Source: Torreya grandis (lineage: Eukaryota; Streptophyta; Pinopsida; Cupressales; Taxaceae). Taken from it: a stretch of DNA of 64,000 nt. The notes under the pieces were generated by a model. That model did not search any database and was not told the origin of the DNA. It saw nothing but the letters and a program-made list of their open reading frames with translations. The number at the start of each line of letters is the position of its first letter. Position 1 is the first letter of the stretch. Both the position numbers and the translations under genes were made by a program. This document shows, one piece after another, positions 35,452 through 47,599 of this stretch. The DNA is taken from positions 1,503,001-1,567,000 of the forward strand of contig JARHVA010003169.1 of the NCBI GenBank assembly GCA_037957365.1. The letters are read 5' to 3'.

Positions 35452-37285
35452 AATCTAAGATAAACTATGTAATTCTGAGTAATTCTAGAAACTGAGACTG
35501 TGAAATTATTTAGTATTGATTTATGTAAACCAAGGTGAAACTTCTGAGTACTGATCTAAATTTTTGTGTGTTTTCTGATCCTGAAATTGTGTTAACCATG
35601 TAACTACTATTAAATCATGTCTATATATTTATTTGAGAAGGTCAATTCTCTAAGACAAACCTTTGTGGATGCCCCCTATTTTGAGGTGAGTTGCTAAGCC
35701 TATACATGAACTTAACTCAAAAGAAAAGGTTATGTAGTAGGTTTTTATGATGCAAAACAATGTAAATTTGATTAATATTGACATCATGGAAAAACATGAC
35801 ATCATGATGTATGTAAACTAAGCATGATACTAATGTAATATGCATGTGAAAATAAGTATTCATAATAAGTGTGTCTAGATAGATGTGATAATGAAGCACA
35901 TCAATAATCTCATCAATTGAGTATATAACATTGAATGGACTTACTTAAGAAGGAATGCATTCATGGAATTGAAAGGGGTTAGGTGCATGATGTACATAAT
36001 GGCATCCAAATCTAAGCAAAGAAGTAAGTAAAGTGTCATTCCCATTACACACACAATCAAAGAGTACACACACAACACACAAAACATATAATAAAAGGCC
36101 AAGGAGCCACAAACAAGGGACATGTTCAAATGTCACTCAATTGAATATAATACACATACAAAGACATGTTTGAATATCATCACATGTATACATGAAAACA
36201 ATATAAACTTAGAGACACAGAGAAGGACATGTTCAAATGTCCATACACGGAAAGAAGATACACACAAAGGCATGTTCAAATGTCCTCACACACATCTAAT
36301 CAGAGATGTAAAGGCTTATATCCACTTGGTAATGACATATTCAAATGTCATGAAAGTAAATGGAGAAGTGTATACAAGATATGAAGTTAGGAAAATCAAT
36401 ATTAAGAACATACATGATTATGTATTCTGATCAACAAGAGTTAAGTTGTAATTTGAGAAATATTTAATAACTAAGATAAGAAATAGTATCTCACAATTTT
36501 AGTGAGTGAGAAATATCATAATATTGAATACAATGCAAAGTAATAAGCATGTGAGTAAGATAATGTGAGAATATAAGGATAAAAGCTTTGTTTATCATCC
36601 CCTAGTGAGTTAGATGATGAATGTGCATGTTGTAAGAAGCTTATGTAAAGTATGTGAATGAGTAGTGATACTATGATCTCATTGGGACAAGAGCAGGGTG
36701 AGGGACACTAGAGCAATGCACTCCTATCCTCCCAACGCTCTTGTCTAAATATAATTTTTTAGTGTGTAATAATAAAACCACCTATAACTATTTATGGAAA
36801 TGATGTCCTGTGTAATATGCAATCACTCATATACACTAGTGAAACATGTATAATATAAAACTAGCTAAACATATATAGAATAATGTGCACAACTGAAATA
36901 ATGTATGATAAATTGATTATAAGCATGCATAGATTTTGATTTTGGTATTTTCTACAATATTTTTCTATTTTTGTAAATTTTCATGAGTATGAACTGAGAA
37001 ATAGAGAAAAAGATGTTAATCTATGACTCCCTTAAGAGTCTTACCATCAACATATCTCACATTGAATAAAGTAATGATGATATCTTGTAAATGAAGAGTA
37101 TCATGTAACTGTATAGGCTATGTAGCATTACCATATTCATATTATGTATAATCAATGTCATCAAGATCATACTAATTTGGATTGTTATAATCATCATCTA
37201 GATTTTAAACTTGTGAAATGTCACTCTTGTAGTTCATTGTATCTTGATATGAATAAGGAACCAACCCATACTATGGTATTGATCT
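35452..37285 (-). other. Element D 3' internal region with a hairpin array
   Basis: No RT, RNase H or integrase motif on either strand. It holds five stem-loop repeats at 36,119-36,349 (separate entry) and a 9 bp inverted repeat GACAAGAGC / GCTCTTGTC at 36,686-36,694 and 36,737-36,745. Frames of 60-102 codons here are unsupported. Confidence 0.5.
36119..36349. repeat. Stem-loop array GACATGTTCAAATGTC (5 units)
   Basis: Units start at 36,119, 36,163, 36,226, 36,269 and 36,334. The first and third match GACATGTTCAAATGTC exactly; the others differ by one to three bases. Arms GACAT/ATGTC pair around a six-base loop. Spacing alternates 44, 63, 43, 65 bp, which suggests a ~107 bp dimeric unit duplicated in tandem. 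It lies downstream of the D protease on the minus strand. Confidence 0.75.
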
Positions 37286-37900
37286 TTATGATTTCTCCTT
37301 TACAATGTGTATTGTGTCATGTGCCTTTAGTGATATGCCATTAATTGTATCTATTTGTATGCTAGCTGAAAGTATGCATTCTATTGGTTGCTCTTGCTTT
37401 AAAGAAACTCCATCTTCTCTTGAAACTATGATCATTTCACTTTCATGTGAAAATGTTACATGGTTTTCATATTTATCCATTGTTGACCCCATCTCTATCA
37501 TCCATGATCTTCCTAATTCAACATTATATTGTGCCAAGTTAGGAAATATGTGAAATACCACTAAACATGTTTTTGGCCCAACTGTGCAAGGTAGCTCAAT
37601 GGATCTAGTAAATGATTTAGATAAAGTACTCTTACTCAAATTTTCCTTATCATATCCAAGAAATTGTAAGAGTGTCATGCTACAAACATGTATTTTAATA
37701 GTGTTATTAATCACCACACTGGTATATTGCATGCCATCTATAAGGGGATCGAGAATCAAAGGCTCTAGAGAAAATGAATGATTTTTAGTCAACTCCTTTA
37801 GAATCACAGTTGAAACTATATCTTTTTTAGGTATTTCATGCTTTGGAGACTCTTTTGTGAGGGAAACTCCTTTGAGATTTTTTTCCCTTATTGTGAATTT
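37286..37900 (-). pseudogene. Element D protease relic, active-site Asp lost
   Basis: A 173-codon open frame (37,807 to 37,286). Residues 31-36 read VVINNT where Tat-type proteases have an Asp-Asn/Ser-Gly active site, so the catalytic Asp is Asn and Gly is Thr. Then VCSMTLLQFLGYDKENL, a strand-rich part with ELPCTVGPKTCLVVFHI (about residues 71-87), and QYNVELGRSWM (about 93-103), the conserved C-terminal block of Ty3 proteases. It lies directly downstream of the zinc-knuckle relic on the same strand. No RT follows. Catalytically dead but little interrupted. Confidence 0.75.
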
Positions 37901-37959
37901 GATTTGACAACTTATGTTCTTGATCTTTTTGTAACATTTCCTTTGTGATCTTGTTTGCT

Positions 37960-38260
37960 CTAACTTAGCTTGTTAAAAATTTTCTTATTCCAATGTGCCT
38001 TTTGCACCTTTTCTTGCTCTGAATTGTCCTTTGGTAACCATTTGTATATTAATTCTAATTTTATCACTTGTAACTTAGGAGATGTACTCGGAAGGTGAGT
38101 GGGTTTTTTAAGTGATGAATCAATTATAGGATCATAATTGTCAATTACCTTTTTTAATTTATTTTTCAAATCTAAATAATGATCAGTATGATGACCATGC
38201 ATTCTATAATATCCATAATAGTATTTTAATCTCTTTAGAGGATGTAGATGAGGTAGTTTG
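37960..38260 (-). pseudogene. Element D gag C-terminus with degenerate zinc knuckle
   Basis: On the minus strand RMHGHHTDHYLDLKNKLKKV follows a YGYY segment. This matches the C-terminal knuckle of Tat-type gag, where two Cys, a GHxT and a third Cys precede a LK-rich helix; the Cys positions read Tyr here (a G-to-A type change). An 80-codon open frame (38,202 to 37,960) continues it toward the protease. The rest of gag is missing or displaced by element A, inserted at about 38,465. Confidence 0.6.
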
Positions 38261-38465
38261 AGGAACTTATTTCAAATCATTGCCCTTATAATCTCACTTG
38301 AACTCTTATTAGACCTTTACATAGTTTTTTAATCACTGTTTGTAGATGTATTTTGTTATAATTTATCATTTTGATATAACACTTTTTTAGGCACAATTTT
38401 TTGGATGAAGATGCACATATATGATTAACACTAACATATTTTAGAGACTTTGAACATGTGATATT

Positions 38466-39656
38466 TGTATACACATAATATTTTTAAACTTTATCAATTA
38501 CTAACACTTTTTATATTTTAGGAACCTATCGAGTCTCAATTTCTCTGAGTGCATGCCTTAAAGGGCGCATTGAGAAAGGGGTGGGCAGACCATTGGTACT
38601 TCATAGGATTATTGTCCTTATATTACCACTTTATAATTACATAACCATCTCCTAAACACATTCCCCTAATCTTTTCCTCTTCTTTTGTACCCTACTCTAG
38701 TCATTTTTTACCTTCATTATCCCTTCCCTAGCCTAAAATACTTTTTGATAGTTCACATTACACTTTCGACCCCATCGACATTTTAATCTAATTGATAAAA
38801 CTCATTTAGGGTCTTAATTATCCCTTGACTAACCTAGACCAAGACCTAGTTTGTTTTTGTCAATAATGATACAACGTCGATTAGGTTGACCTTGTCGGTT
38901 AAAATTTTGGAAAGGACTAGGGTTAGATCGATCTATATAAACACATCCATTTCATCATTTCTAAAAGAAGAAAAGAAGAAGAGATATACTTTGAAAATAT
39001 TATTATCCACCATTCTACTTGAGGAGCATAACTTAAGGTTTCATTCTTTAATTGGAGATACAAATCTTATCTTATAGAGAAGTCTTTTGGATGAATTGAT
39101 AGGTTGTATATCCTAAACCTGATTTATTCTTGTCATCCTTACATAACACAACAACCTCTTACAAAACACCTTGGACAAAGGAGATATTAAGGCTCAGTGA
39201 GTTCATCTTCAAAGGTAAGTATTCCTAACTTTGTTCCTCTTTTGTAAGAGTAGAAAGATATACATTTGTACTTCTCTCCTATGCATTAGGATTTCATATA
39301 TATTACTTGAGTATATGTATTTTATGCATGTTTAATTTTCATATTTATTACGCCCACTTTATGCCACAAGATTTGATGAGCACTAGATTAGACTTTTACT
39401 TTACTTGTTATAAGTTTAGTGAATATGAAAACATAGGACCTAGTTAGGGTTATTGCATAATTTTATTTGATTGGAGGCTTTGGAACTCTCCCTAATGATA
39501 TTCTTATGGTAAGAGATCACTTGGATAGGTATAGTGGATCCATATTGGTCATGACCCTAAATATCTAATGTGTCGACAATCAAAAGTTTATGTAGGATTT
39601 ATCTACTTTGAGCTAGGATTATTTTCATATTAGTTGCATTCTTTTTACATATATTC
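38466..39656 (+). repeat. Element A 5' LTR
   Basis: Starts TGTATACACATAAT like the copy at 60,736. Shared landmarks: GAGTGCATGCCTTAAAGGG, GGGGTGGGCAGACCATTGG, the phrase GTCAATAATGATA, and GGTAAGTATTCCTAAC. A TATA box (TATATAA, 38,934-38,940) lies about 470 bp in, implying a short U3. A primer-binding-site-like stretch TAGTGAACCCAACATGAA follows at about 39,657. The 3' edge is not exact. Confidence 0.75.
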
Positions 39657-41857
39657 TAGTGAACCCAACATGAATCTAACCCTTGCAGGTTTTATTTCAA
39701 AACATCATTTATATCATTTTATTATATTTTTACATATTTATGATACTATATCAAACCAGTCAATATAATTATAACTATTTATGTGCAAATTTTACACACA
39801 GTTGCTTCAAAATAACTCTATTTTATCCATGTAGATCTTCATAAACTATAGGTTATTGGATTAAATAGTTTAACATAGTACTCTTCTTCATTTATAGATT
39901 ATAATACACTATCAAATAGGTCAAATCTATTTTATAATTCTTTCTACCAGCATATAATTCAATGAACACTATCAAATAGGTCAACCATGTTCCTTATTAT
40001 TCTTCAACATATAGGTTTTGCATAACTTGGTCAAACCAATCAACCTAGTTTTCAAAATTTGAAAGCAACAACTAAAGCACTACAACATAAAATTTTAAAT
40101 CTAAATCATCTTCAAACCCACCATGGTTCCTTTCTTTCCTCTCTTTATCATTTCAATATTTATTTTAGTTCCATTTTTTATAAGTTGGTAGTCTTCAAAA
40201 CTGCAAACCTATAACTAACGAGGTTGACCTGGTCAACTTAGTTTTGTAGTTTGTCTTTTGTAAGAGAGACATAATTGACCCATTCGACTCTATTCTTAAA
40301 GAATCTGATTCTATAAAATAAAAATAACCTATTCAAATTTATTATGTATTATTTTCATACAATGTCACCTGAATCAACTATGTACTATTCTTAATCAAGG
40401 AATTAACATTTATTTATTAGTAATTAATTCACATTCCCATTTTAGCTATTTTCATGATTAGAGTAACTCACATAGTATAAATAGGTATTTTTTTAAATTA
40501 CCATTTTAGTTACACTAGTTTAATGTTTTGCACACACTACCAAATCACTTAACATTCAAAATGCATTTAAAAATTTATCTTCTCAAGGCTTACCTTCTTG
40601 GATTTCATCACTAAGGGGGAAGCTAACTTGGGTTTCTAGCCAAGTATACATATGTGGTTAATGGTATATATTGGAAAATTACTTGACACCCTTATCACTT
40701 TGGGATTATGAAGTGAGGGGGTAGGCCCCAATACCAAGCCAACACCATTGCCAATACAAATCCATTTCAACCCAAACATCATGAAACAAAATTTAGACTA
40801 CTTTCTAGTTCCCTATTTCAGCCAACTCTCCTATCACATTAAAATCAAAACTTTCTAATAATCTAATAAATCTTAGGGTGACCACTTAGTTAACATTTAA
40901 TTTTTATTTTATTACTTGATCTTTGATCATTGCATGTTGTATTATAAAAACCTACATTGGCCAACATTGGTGCAAGGTTTTGTGCTATGTTCCCCAATTG
41001 AATCAATCACATTGATCCAATTGGTTGTGTGTTTTATTTCATTATTGCTTCCAATTATCTTTAAAAAAATTTCCAATATATTAGAAAATTATTGTCTTGG
41101 TCGATACAATCTCTTACAAACTATGTTTTTCCTTCCTAACATCAATACATAGTCAACTTGCATGACTGTATCTTCTTATTTACCCATTAAATCCTCTATT
41201 TAGTAGTACATAGTCGATTTGAATGATTGTGTATCCTTATCATCCTACTTTACCTTCCAATTCACCATACACAGTTGACCTAAATGACTATGTATTCTTA
41301 TCTACTTGTTGGGTTACATCACATAGTTAATTGATTTAACTCTATATCCTATTTGATGACTTTATTTTTGTATCATTTTTTGTCCTTTTTAACCTTTCTC
41401 TCTCATCATGAATTTCTTATTTGAAGAAAACATAGAGTTGAACTCAACATATATTATAAACTTTATTAATTCCAATAGGTTTTCCCATAATATCTTGTAG
41501 CTCCTACTTTAGATGAAATTAATGTGCATGTGGCCACCCACACTATAAATTATGGGACTCTTCCTAATACATCTTTAGTTCACAACCATCTATTCTCCTT
41601 AGAAGATCAACCTAAATTAGAGTATACTCTAGAAATACTTTTCTTCATCAATGAATTTCTTCAACATTGAGGGAAATACCCTTCCACTATTTACCACCTT
41701 ATGATAAGTAGAAAAGAAGAACCCCATTCCCCTTCCCACACATTATCACATGGATTTAAGGGTAATAGCTTCTTTGCCTCTTAGTCTCTTCTTTCTCTTT
41801 TGAATTCTCATATAATGACCTCTTCTTAATTTTTTTTACCTCCATGCCAAGTATCTA
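39657..41857 (+). other. Element A 5' leader with short repeats
   Basis: About 2.2 kb of non-coding leader. Near 39,900-40,010 the phrase AACACTATCAAATAGGTCAA occurs twice; a palindrome GTTGACCTGGTCAAC sits at 40,223-40,237; and about 3.5 units of ~60 bp, each starting with ACATAGTTGA-like sequence, occupy 41,145-41,360. The 78-codon frame at 40,916-41,152 has no recognisable motif. Confidence 0.5.
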
Positions 41858-42424
41858 TACTAACATGATAGGTTCAACATATATTGGGACTTTTCCAAGA
41901 TCCACTCTTCTCAATTCTTCCACTAGTGCATAATTTGCTACCCATGGTAATCATGCCACTAGTGCTTCTTCTTCTTCTTATAACCCCTCTAGTAGTGCAT
42001 ATTTTGCAATAAATGTTAATTATGCCAATAGTGCTTCCTTTTCTAAAAACACCTATCAAGCCACTAATACCACACATACCACTACTCATAGTGGTACCCA
42101 AACCACTAATACCAATGCTAATGCTTCACATGTTGCACATAATACTACTCAAACCCATCAACTTATATTAAAAAATATTAGCCAAATGAATAATTTCCAA
42201 GCTAATAATGCCAACCAAATAATGAAAATGTAGAATCACATTATTCATCTCTAAAATCAATCTCAATAGGGTCCATGGGGACTACACAACCAAAATTCCC
42301 CCTACAGCCCCTTGCCCCCCTTCCCCCTACCCCCTTAGGGATTCCCATGAAAACCTTATTCTTCAACCACCTCTTGTTAACAAAATGATTAAAAATCTTC
42401 AAAATGAACCTCTTATGCCTCAAA

Positions 42425-42490
<66 letters not shown>

Positions 42491-43933
42491 GGTATCACCC
42501 CTACCATTAACTACAATGGGTTAACTGATCCTACCTTACACTTAAAAACATTCATATATCTGTACAAAGATTGGGTTACATTAAACACTTTTATCGATAC
42601 TAAGCTCTTAGCAAAAATCCTAACCATAGACAATTTAGATTGGTATAACCAACTCAAGTCTCATTCCATCACTAGTTTGGAGGATCTAGTTAAAGCTCTC
42701 ATACAAGAATTTAAAATTAGTGGCCTCTTTAAAAATACCTTGGATCATTTTATTAATTGCAAGCAACTTGAGATAGAAACCACACAAGCTTTAATTAAAT
42801 GGTGGAAGACCTTGTATAAAAACTTTGAAAACAACATGGAGGATGATAACCTCTTTCATCTATTAGCCAATGCTCTCTATCTTAGGTTGAAATATTAGGT
42901 TTGGACTCTCTCCATAAACATTAGAAGAGACCCTCGATCAATCCAAGTGAAAATATTTTCTCATGCATCAATTTGAGCCATTATAAACTATTATGGGCAC
43001 TCACATGCTCATCAAAAATAAAAATCATCATGCTATTAATGATTGTGTCACCGATTATTATGATTCCATTCATAATATTCAAGTTATTGTTCCCAACCAA
43101 GCTCTAGAATAAGATTCCCCTCCCAACCACATCCCTAATCCTCATTTATCTTCAACAAACAACATCAATGTTCACAAAAATTTATCCTTAGTGGAGTTAT
43201 AAAAACATATACCAAGGCCTCATATATGATAGCATGATCCCACTCACCCTATGAAATCATGGTACAATCTAAATAGATTATGTTATTTCCATGCTAGTTG
43301 GGGTCACTCTCATGAGACTTGTAGGCAATCACATAACTTAGCTATGGTTTTTCTCCTTGGTATAAATTTTGACCATGATTCCCTCATTCATAAATGTCAA
43401 AAAACCTATGACATTACCATAAAATCTCATAAAACATAAATTATAAATTAAGATTTAAACCAGGATAATGCTCACCTGCCCATTTACAAATACACTCTTC
43501 CAAACCATTAAGATAATAATGATAAGCCTACTCCTTCCACCAATAACATTGACAATTATATAGACCCAACTCTTGAAGAAAATGTGGTGAAAATGACTAA
43601 TATGCAAAGGGTAGTTGCCTTCATTGATTTTCATCCCACCCACACGCACTAATTATCTCACACTTTTTGTGTTATCTAGGATTCTTCCCTAACTCACATA
43701 ACAAAGTTGGAACGAGAAGACCTTATATCTTTAGATAAACAAATTACGACACCTCTATTGGATAACACATCTCATACCATTTATATAATTTCTCCAAGCT
43801 CCTTACCCATTGCCAATAATATTCAACCTTATAATACCACTTCTTCAAATCTATCACAACATAAACCTAAAACAACTATCTCATATTATCATGATAATCA
43901 ACCAATTTATCCCCCAATTCAATCTCTCACATC
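41858..43933 (+). pseudogene. Element A gag (N-terminal part, before B insertion)
   Basis: Begins around MIGSTYIGTF (41,858) with a Ser/Thr/Asn-rich segment that includes a duplicated ~66 bp unit (41,920-42,040). A (TA)n tract at 42,429-42,485 is translated through as Tyr-Ile repeats and leads into an open frame with TINYNGLTDPTLHLKTF, LDWYNQLKSHSI and LIQEFKISGLF, the Ty3 gag core. Then CYFHASWGHSHETCRQ (about 43,280) is a Cys/His knuckle of the Tat type. The frame 43,707-43,943 runs to the B insertion at 43,938. Several stops lie at probable Gln or Trp positions. Confidence 0.75.
42429..42485. repeat. (TA)n microsatellite inside element A gag
   Basis: About 28 TA units just upstream of the conserved gag core. 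It keeps the frame open into the core, so frames starting before it are partly artefact. Confidence 0.95.
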
Positions 43934-43938
43934 CTATC
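43934..43938. repeat. B left target-site duplication CTATC
   Basis: Identical to 52,186-52,190, directly before the TG of the 5' LTR. Confidence 0.9.
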
Positions 43939-45128
43939 TGTAGACACCTAAATTTGGCCATCAATAACCTCCAATGAGGGTTTTAACCAATTTCCACCAA
44001 AATACACAATTTAGACTAAAACCACTAAAGCACATTAAAAGAGTTGAAATTGATATATTCAAGTGCCAATTTTGTCTAGAGTATCATTAAATGGGGCAAT
44101 GCAATTTATGGGCTAGCTAACTTTGATCAGATCATCCCGAGTAAAAATGCTAATTTTGTACCTAGGTGCTCTGGATTGTTCTTTTTTGTAAAATATCTTG
44201 CATAAGACATGTGCCTTTGTTATTTTATGTTGAAAACATCCTAAATGGGATAACAGATCCAACACATCTGACATCGAATTCTAATTCCAATTTAGTCAAA
44301 TTTTGGACCACTAACATGGCATTCTAATCAATATGAGTAATTTGTGCACAAACCGCTTAATCATGCTTAAGAGATAATTAATCCAAATCAAGGCCTAATT
44401 AATAATTCCATGGAAACTTTTTGAATACTTGTTTTTAGAAATGAATATTTAATATCTACATCATCAGGTGACTTCATTTCTTGGGAAGATATCCCTAAGC
44501 CATAAATGCCACAAATATCAAGATTCATGCCTCCCATGCCTCATTAAGACCCTCCCATGCCTCATCAATGCCATCCATGCCTCTTAATTTCTCCTCTATC
44601 CCAAATATTGATGAGGCTATTTATGCATTTTAATTGCAAAATTGGATTAATCCTTAGCCACACATATCAATCCTGAGATGGATGGTTCAGGTTGATTCTA
44701 CCCATTTGGCAAAATCTATAAATAGGAGGGATTGCCACATGAATTTTAAGAGCTTAATTTGTGAAAAGTTATAATGTAGGATTAGCTCCAAAAGTTTCAT
44801 TTCAAACTAGTGTTACCATGCCAAATTGATTCCAATCCAAGCCAAGCCAAAGCCAAAGGTGCCAATGAGAGGTGGAGAATATCAAAGCTTCCATTGATAA
44901 AGACTTCATGAGCAAAAACCAAGCAAGACAATAAAAAAATACTCTTGGAGCATCAATGAAGGTAAGGAATGTGGGTTTTTTTGAATTTTAGTTGTGATTT
45001 GTTCATTTATCTTTCGTCACTAAGCTCACCTTAGTAACTAGGCATGAATATGTTAGTTTAGTGTGTTTTTGATTTAATTCACTAACACAATACTAATATC
45101 CTCCTCTTAGTCAAATTCCTAGTTCACA
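43939..45128 (+). repeat. B 5' LTR
   Basis: Begins TGTAGACACCTAAAT and ends CTAGTTCACA. A TATA box (TATAAATAG) is at 44,717-44,725. Three short CATGCCTC-containing phrases cluster at 44,527-44,583. Aligns along its full length with 51,002-52,185. Confidence 0.9.
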
Positions 45129-45131
45129 TAA

Positions 45132-45148
45132 TGGCATGCTCGGTGATG
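45132..45148 (+). other. B primer-binding-site candidate
   Basis: TGGCATGCTCGGTGATG starts three bases after the LTR end and begins with TGG. The matching tRNA is not identified. Coding for the protease-RT linker starts immediately after, so gag and protease were lost right behind this site. Confidence 0.45.
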
Positions 45149-45159
45149 TTCACTCTTCT

Positions 45160-46425
45160 TCAAATTTAGACTAGGAGACCACAAATGATGAACTTGTCTA
45201 TGGATCTAAATTCAATTTTGAGCAACAATAAATCTTTAATCAAATTCTTCAAGATTTTTCTACTATTTTTGTCACATGGCTATATCTCCCATCAGGGGAC
45301 TTAGATTCATCATTCCTAGGAGAAGTTGAAGAGCAAGTTATAGCAGAGGACCTTGATATAGTCCAATAGTTTAAGTCTTTGCCTATTATCCTAGAAGATG
45401 GTTCAACCCTTCTAGTCAAAGATACAATAGAGATAAACATCAAGACTCTATCAGACTCAAAATGGATAAAATTAATGCATCCCTCACTAAGGAGGAATAT
45501 GAAGTCTTTACATCTCTATTAAGATAATTTGTAGATATCTTTGCATGGGCTTATTCTGACATGCTAGGTTTGGACCCCACCTTGGTTCTACACCACCTTG
45601 TGGTCAATCCTAATACCAAGCTGATAAAATAAAAGCTACGTAAGATGAATCCTTGCATTACTATATTGGTAAAGAAAGAGCTGGAAAAACTCTTAGAAGT
45701 AGGATGTATTTGATCTATTGACTACTCATAATGGATATCTAATGTTATACTTGTTAGTAAAAATCCTAAAGGAATCATAATTTATACCAACTTTCAAGAC
45801 AACAACAAAGCTTATCCTAAGGATGCATTTCCATTGCATAATATTGACATGATTTTTGACTCCATGGTAGGTTATGAAATTCTTTCACTCATGGATGGCT
45901 TTTCAAGATACAACCAGATCAGAATAACACTAGAAGACCAACATAAAACAATGTTCACCACTCCATGGAGGAAATTTTATTATCAAGTAATGCCATTTGG
46001 TCTTAAGAATGTTGAAACTACATACCAAAGGGCCATGACTATCATATTCCATGATATGATGCATGATATTGTTAAAGACTACGTCGATGACATATTAGGA
46101 TAATCTGAAACTAGGGCCAACCAAACAATAGTGTTGTATAAGATATTTGAAAGATTACGAGAGTACAAAGTTAGACTCAACCCAAAAAAATGTGTATTTG
46201 GTGTAATCTTAGGTAAATTACTTGGCTTAATCATGCCTCGTAGAGGTATTGAAGTTAATCTAGCTAAAGTCCATGCTATAACTGATATGTCACCACTAAC
46301 TAATTTGAAACAACTCCATAGTTTAGAGGGTAAGATCCAGTCAATCCAATGCTTCATCTCTCAATTAATAGACAAGTGTCATCAATTTACACATATTATG
46401 AAGAAGGGAATTGAATTTCACTAAG
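45160..46425 (+). pseudogene. B reverse transcriptase with N-terminal linker
   Basis: Linker FSTIFVTWLYLPSGDLDSSF, then SDMLGLDPTLVLHHLVVNP with KLRKMNP, a signature of Tat-type RT. RT blocks: PKGIIIYTNFQDNNKAYPKD, FPLHNIDMIFD, LMDGFSRYNQIRI, MFTTPWRKFYYQVMPFGL, TYQRAMTIIFHDMMHDI and the catalytic KDYVDDILG (YVDD about 46,080-46,091, Asp pair intact), then LNPKKCVFGVILGKLLG and LNGK-type thumb segment SLEGKIQSIQCFISQL. Open stretches are 45,834-46,103 and 46,131-46,424, separated by a TAA after the catalytic block. It would copy RNA into DNA; stops at several Gln codons disable it. Confidence 0.85.
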
Positions 46426-46429
46426 ATGA

Positions 46430-46860
46430 TGATTGCCAAAAAGATTTTCAATAACTCAAGGACTATCTAGTTAATCCACTAATTTTGTTACCTCCTATGC
46501 CAAGAAGGCCATTCTTATTGTATTTATCAGCTACCAACAATGCCTTGAGGGAAATTTTGGCTCAACATGATAATAATAGAAAAGATCATGTAATGTACTA
46601 CCTAAGCCATACCTTGGTCACATATGAAAACAACTATTCACCTATTGAAAAAGCTTTTCTAGCCATGGTCTTCACAGCTCAAAAACTATGTCATTACATG
46701 CTGAACAATAAGACCATGGTCATTTCAAAAGTAGATCTGCTCATGTGTCTACTATCTAAAATAGATTCATAAGGTAGAATGGCCAAATGGATCATGCTTC
46801 TTAGTGAGTTTGACATAGAGTATGTCAATTAGAAGGCAATCAAGGGATGATTTTTTGTAG
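46430..46860 (+). pseudogene. B native RNase H
   Basis: FLLYLSATNNALREILAQ is the first strand region, with Ser-Ala-Thr where the first catalytic Asp normally lies, as is common in Tat elements. Then HVMYYLSHTLVTYENNYSPI with EKAFLAMVFTAQKL, and after a stop AKWIMLLSEFDIEYV. The stretch 46,485-46,772 is open. Confidence 0.8.
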
Positions 46861-46959
46861 ATCAACTTGCTGAAGCACCTCTTACAGACACAAAGCCACT
46901 CAAATTTCATTTCCTTAATGAATCCATAATGAATGCCATTGACAAACCTCTTGAAGAGT

Positions 46960-47360
46960 AATATTAGAAGTTTTATTTTGATGGTTCATTTATTTCACAT
47001 GGATCGGGGCTAGGCCTTTTATTTATTACATGCGGGGGGATCTAATCCCTAAATACTTTATAAATGATCTTTCTTTGTACAAATAACATGGCTGAGTATG
47101 AAGCACTTATTGTAGTACTTTGATAGGTAGTGCATGGAACATATCTCATGTCCAATTTTATGGTGATTCTCAGTTAATCATCAATTAGGTCACAAATCAT
47201 TTTTAGACCAAAGATGACAAGTCGGTTCCATATAAAGCCATGGTTGACACTCTTAAGCAACAAATTGCCAACATTCAGTTTGAGCACATACGAAGGGCTA
47301 GTAATATAAGTGTAGATGCCATGACTACTATTGGCTCTTTGATTTATTAAATAGATAAAG
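46960..47360 (+). pseudogene. B plant-type (additional) RNase H
   Basis: KFYFDGSFISHGSGLGLLFI is the first block with its Asp in FDG, followed by FLCTNNMAEYEALIVVL with the Glu. Frameshifts follow, and the tail QFEHIRRASNISVDAM is still recognisable near 47,280. It follows the native RNase H, the canonical Tat order, unlike E1. Confidence 0.8.
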
Positions 47361-47599
47361 CTAGAGAGTATCAATTTCTTGTCAAGAATCTGTTAGCACT
47401 AACTCATGAACCTTCAACCATTGTAATGATTTGTGATATTATTGGTCCTAATTTTATCTGGTAATTAGACCTTTATAAATACCTTCATGACCAATTTCTA
47501 CCATCTAACTTATCTCAAAAACAAACCAAATCCTTTATTCATTATTCCACTCATTATACTCTACTTGGATACACCCTTTACTGCCACAATTTTGATGGA

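Noticed and set aside
36122..36430. 102-codon frame
   Set aside because: Spans the stem-loop array; Thr/His repeats are translated hairpins.
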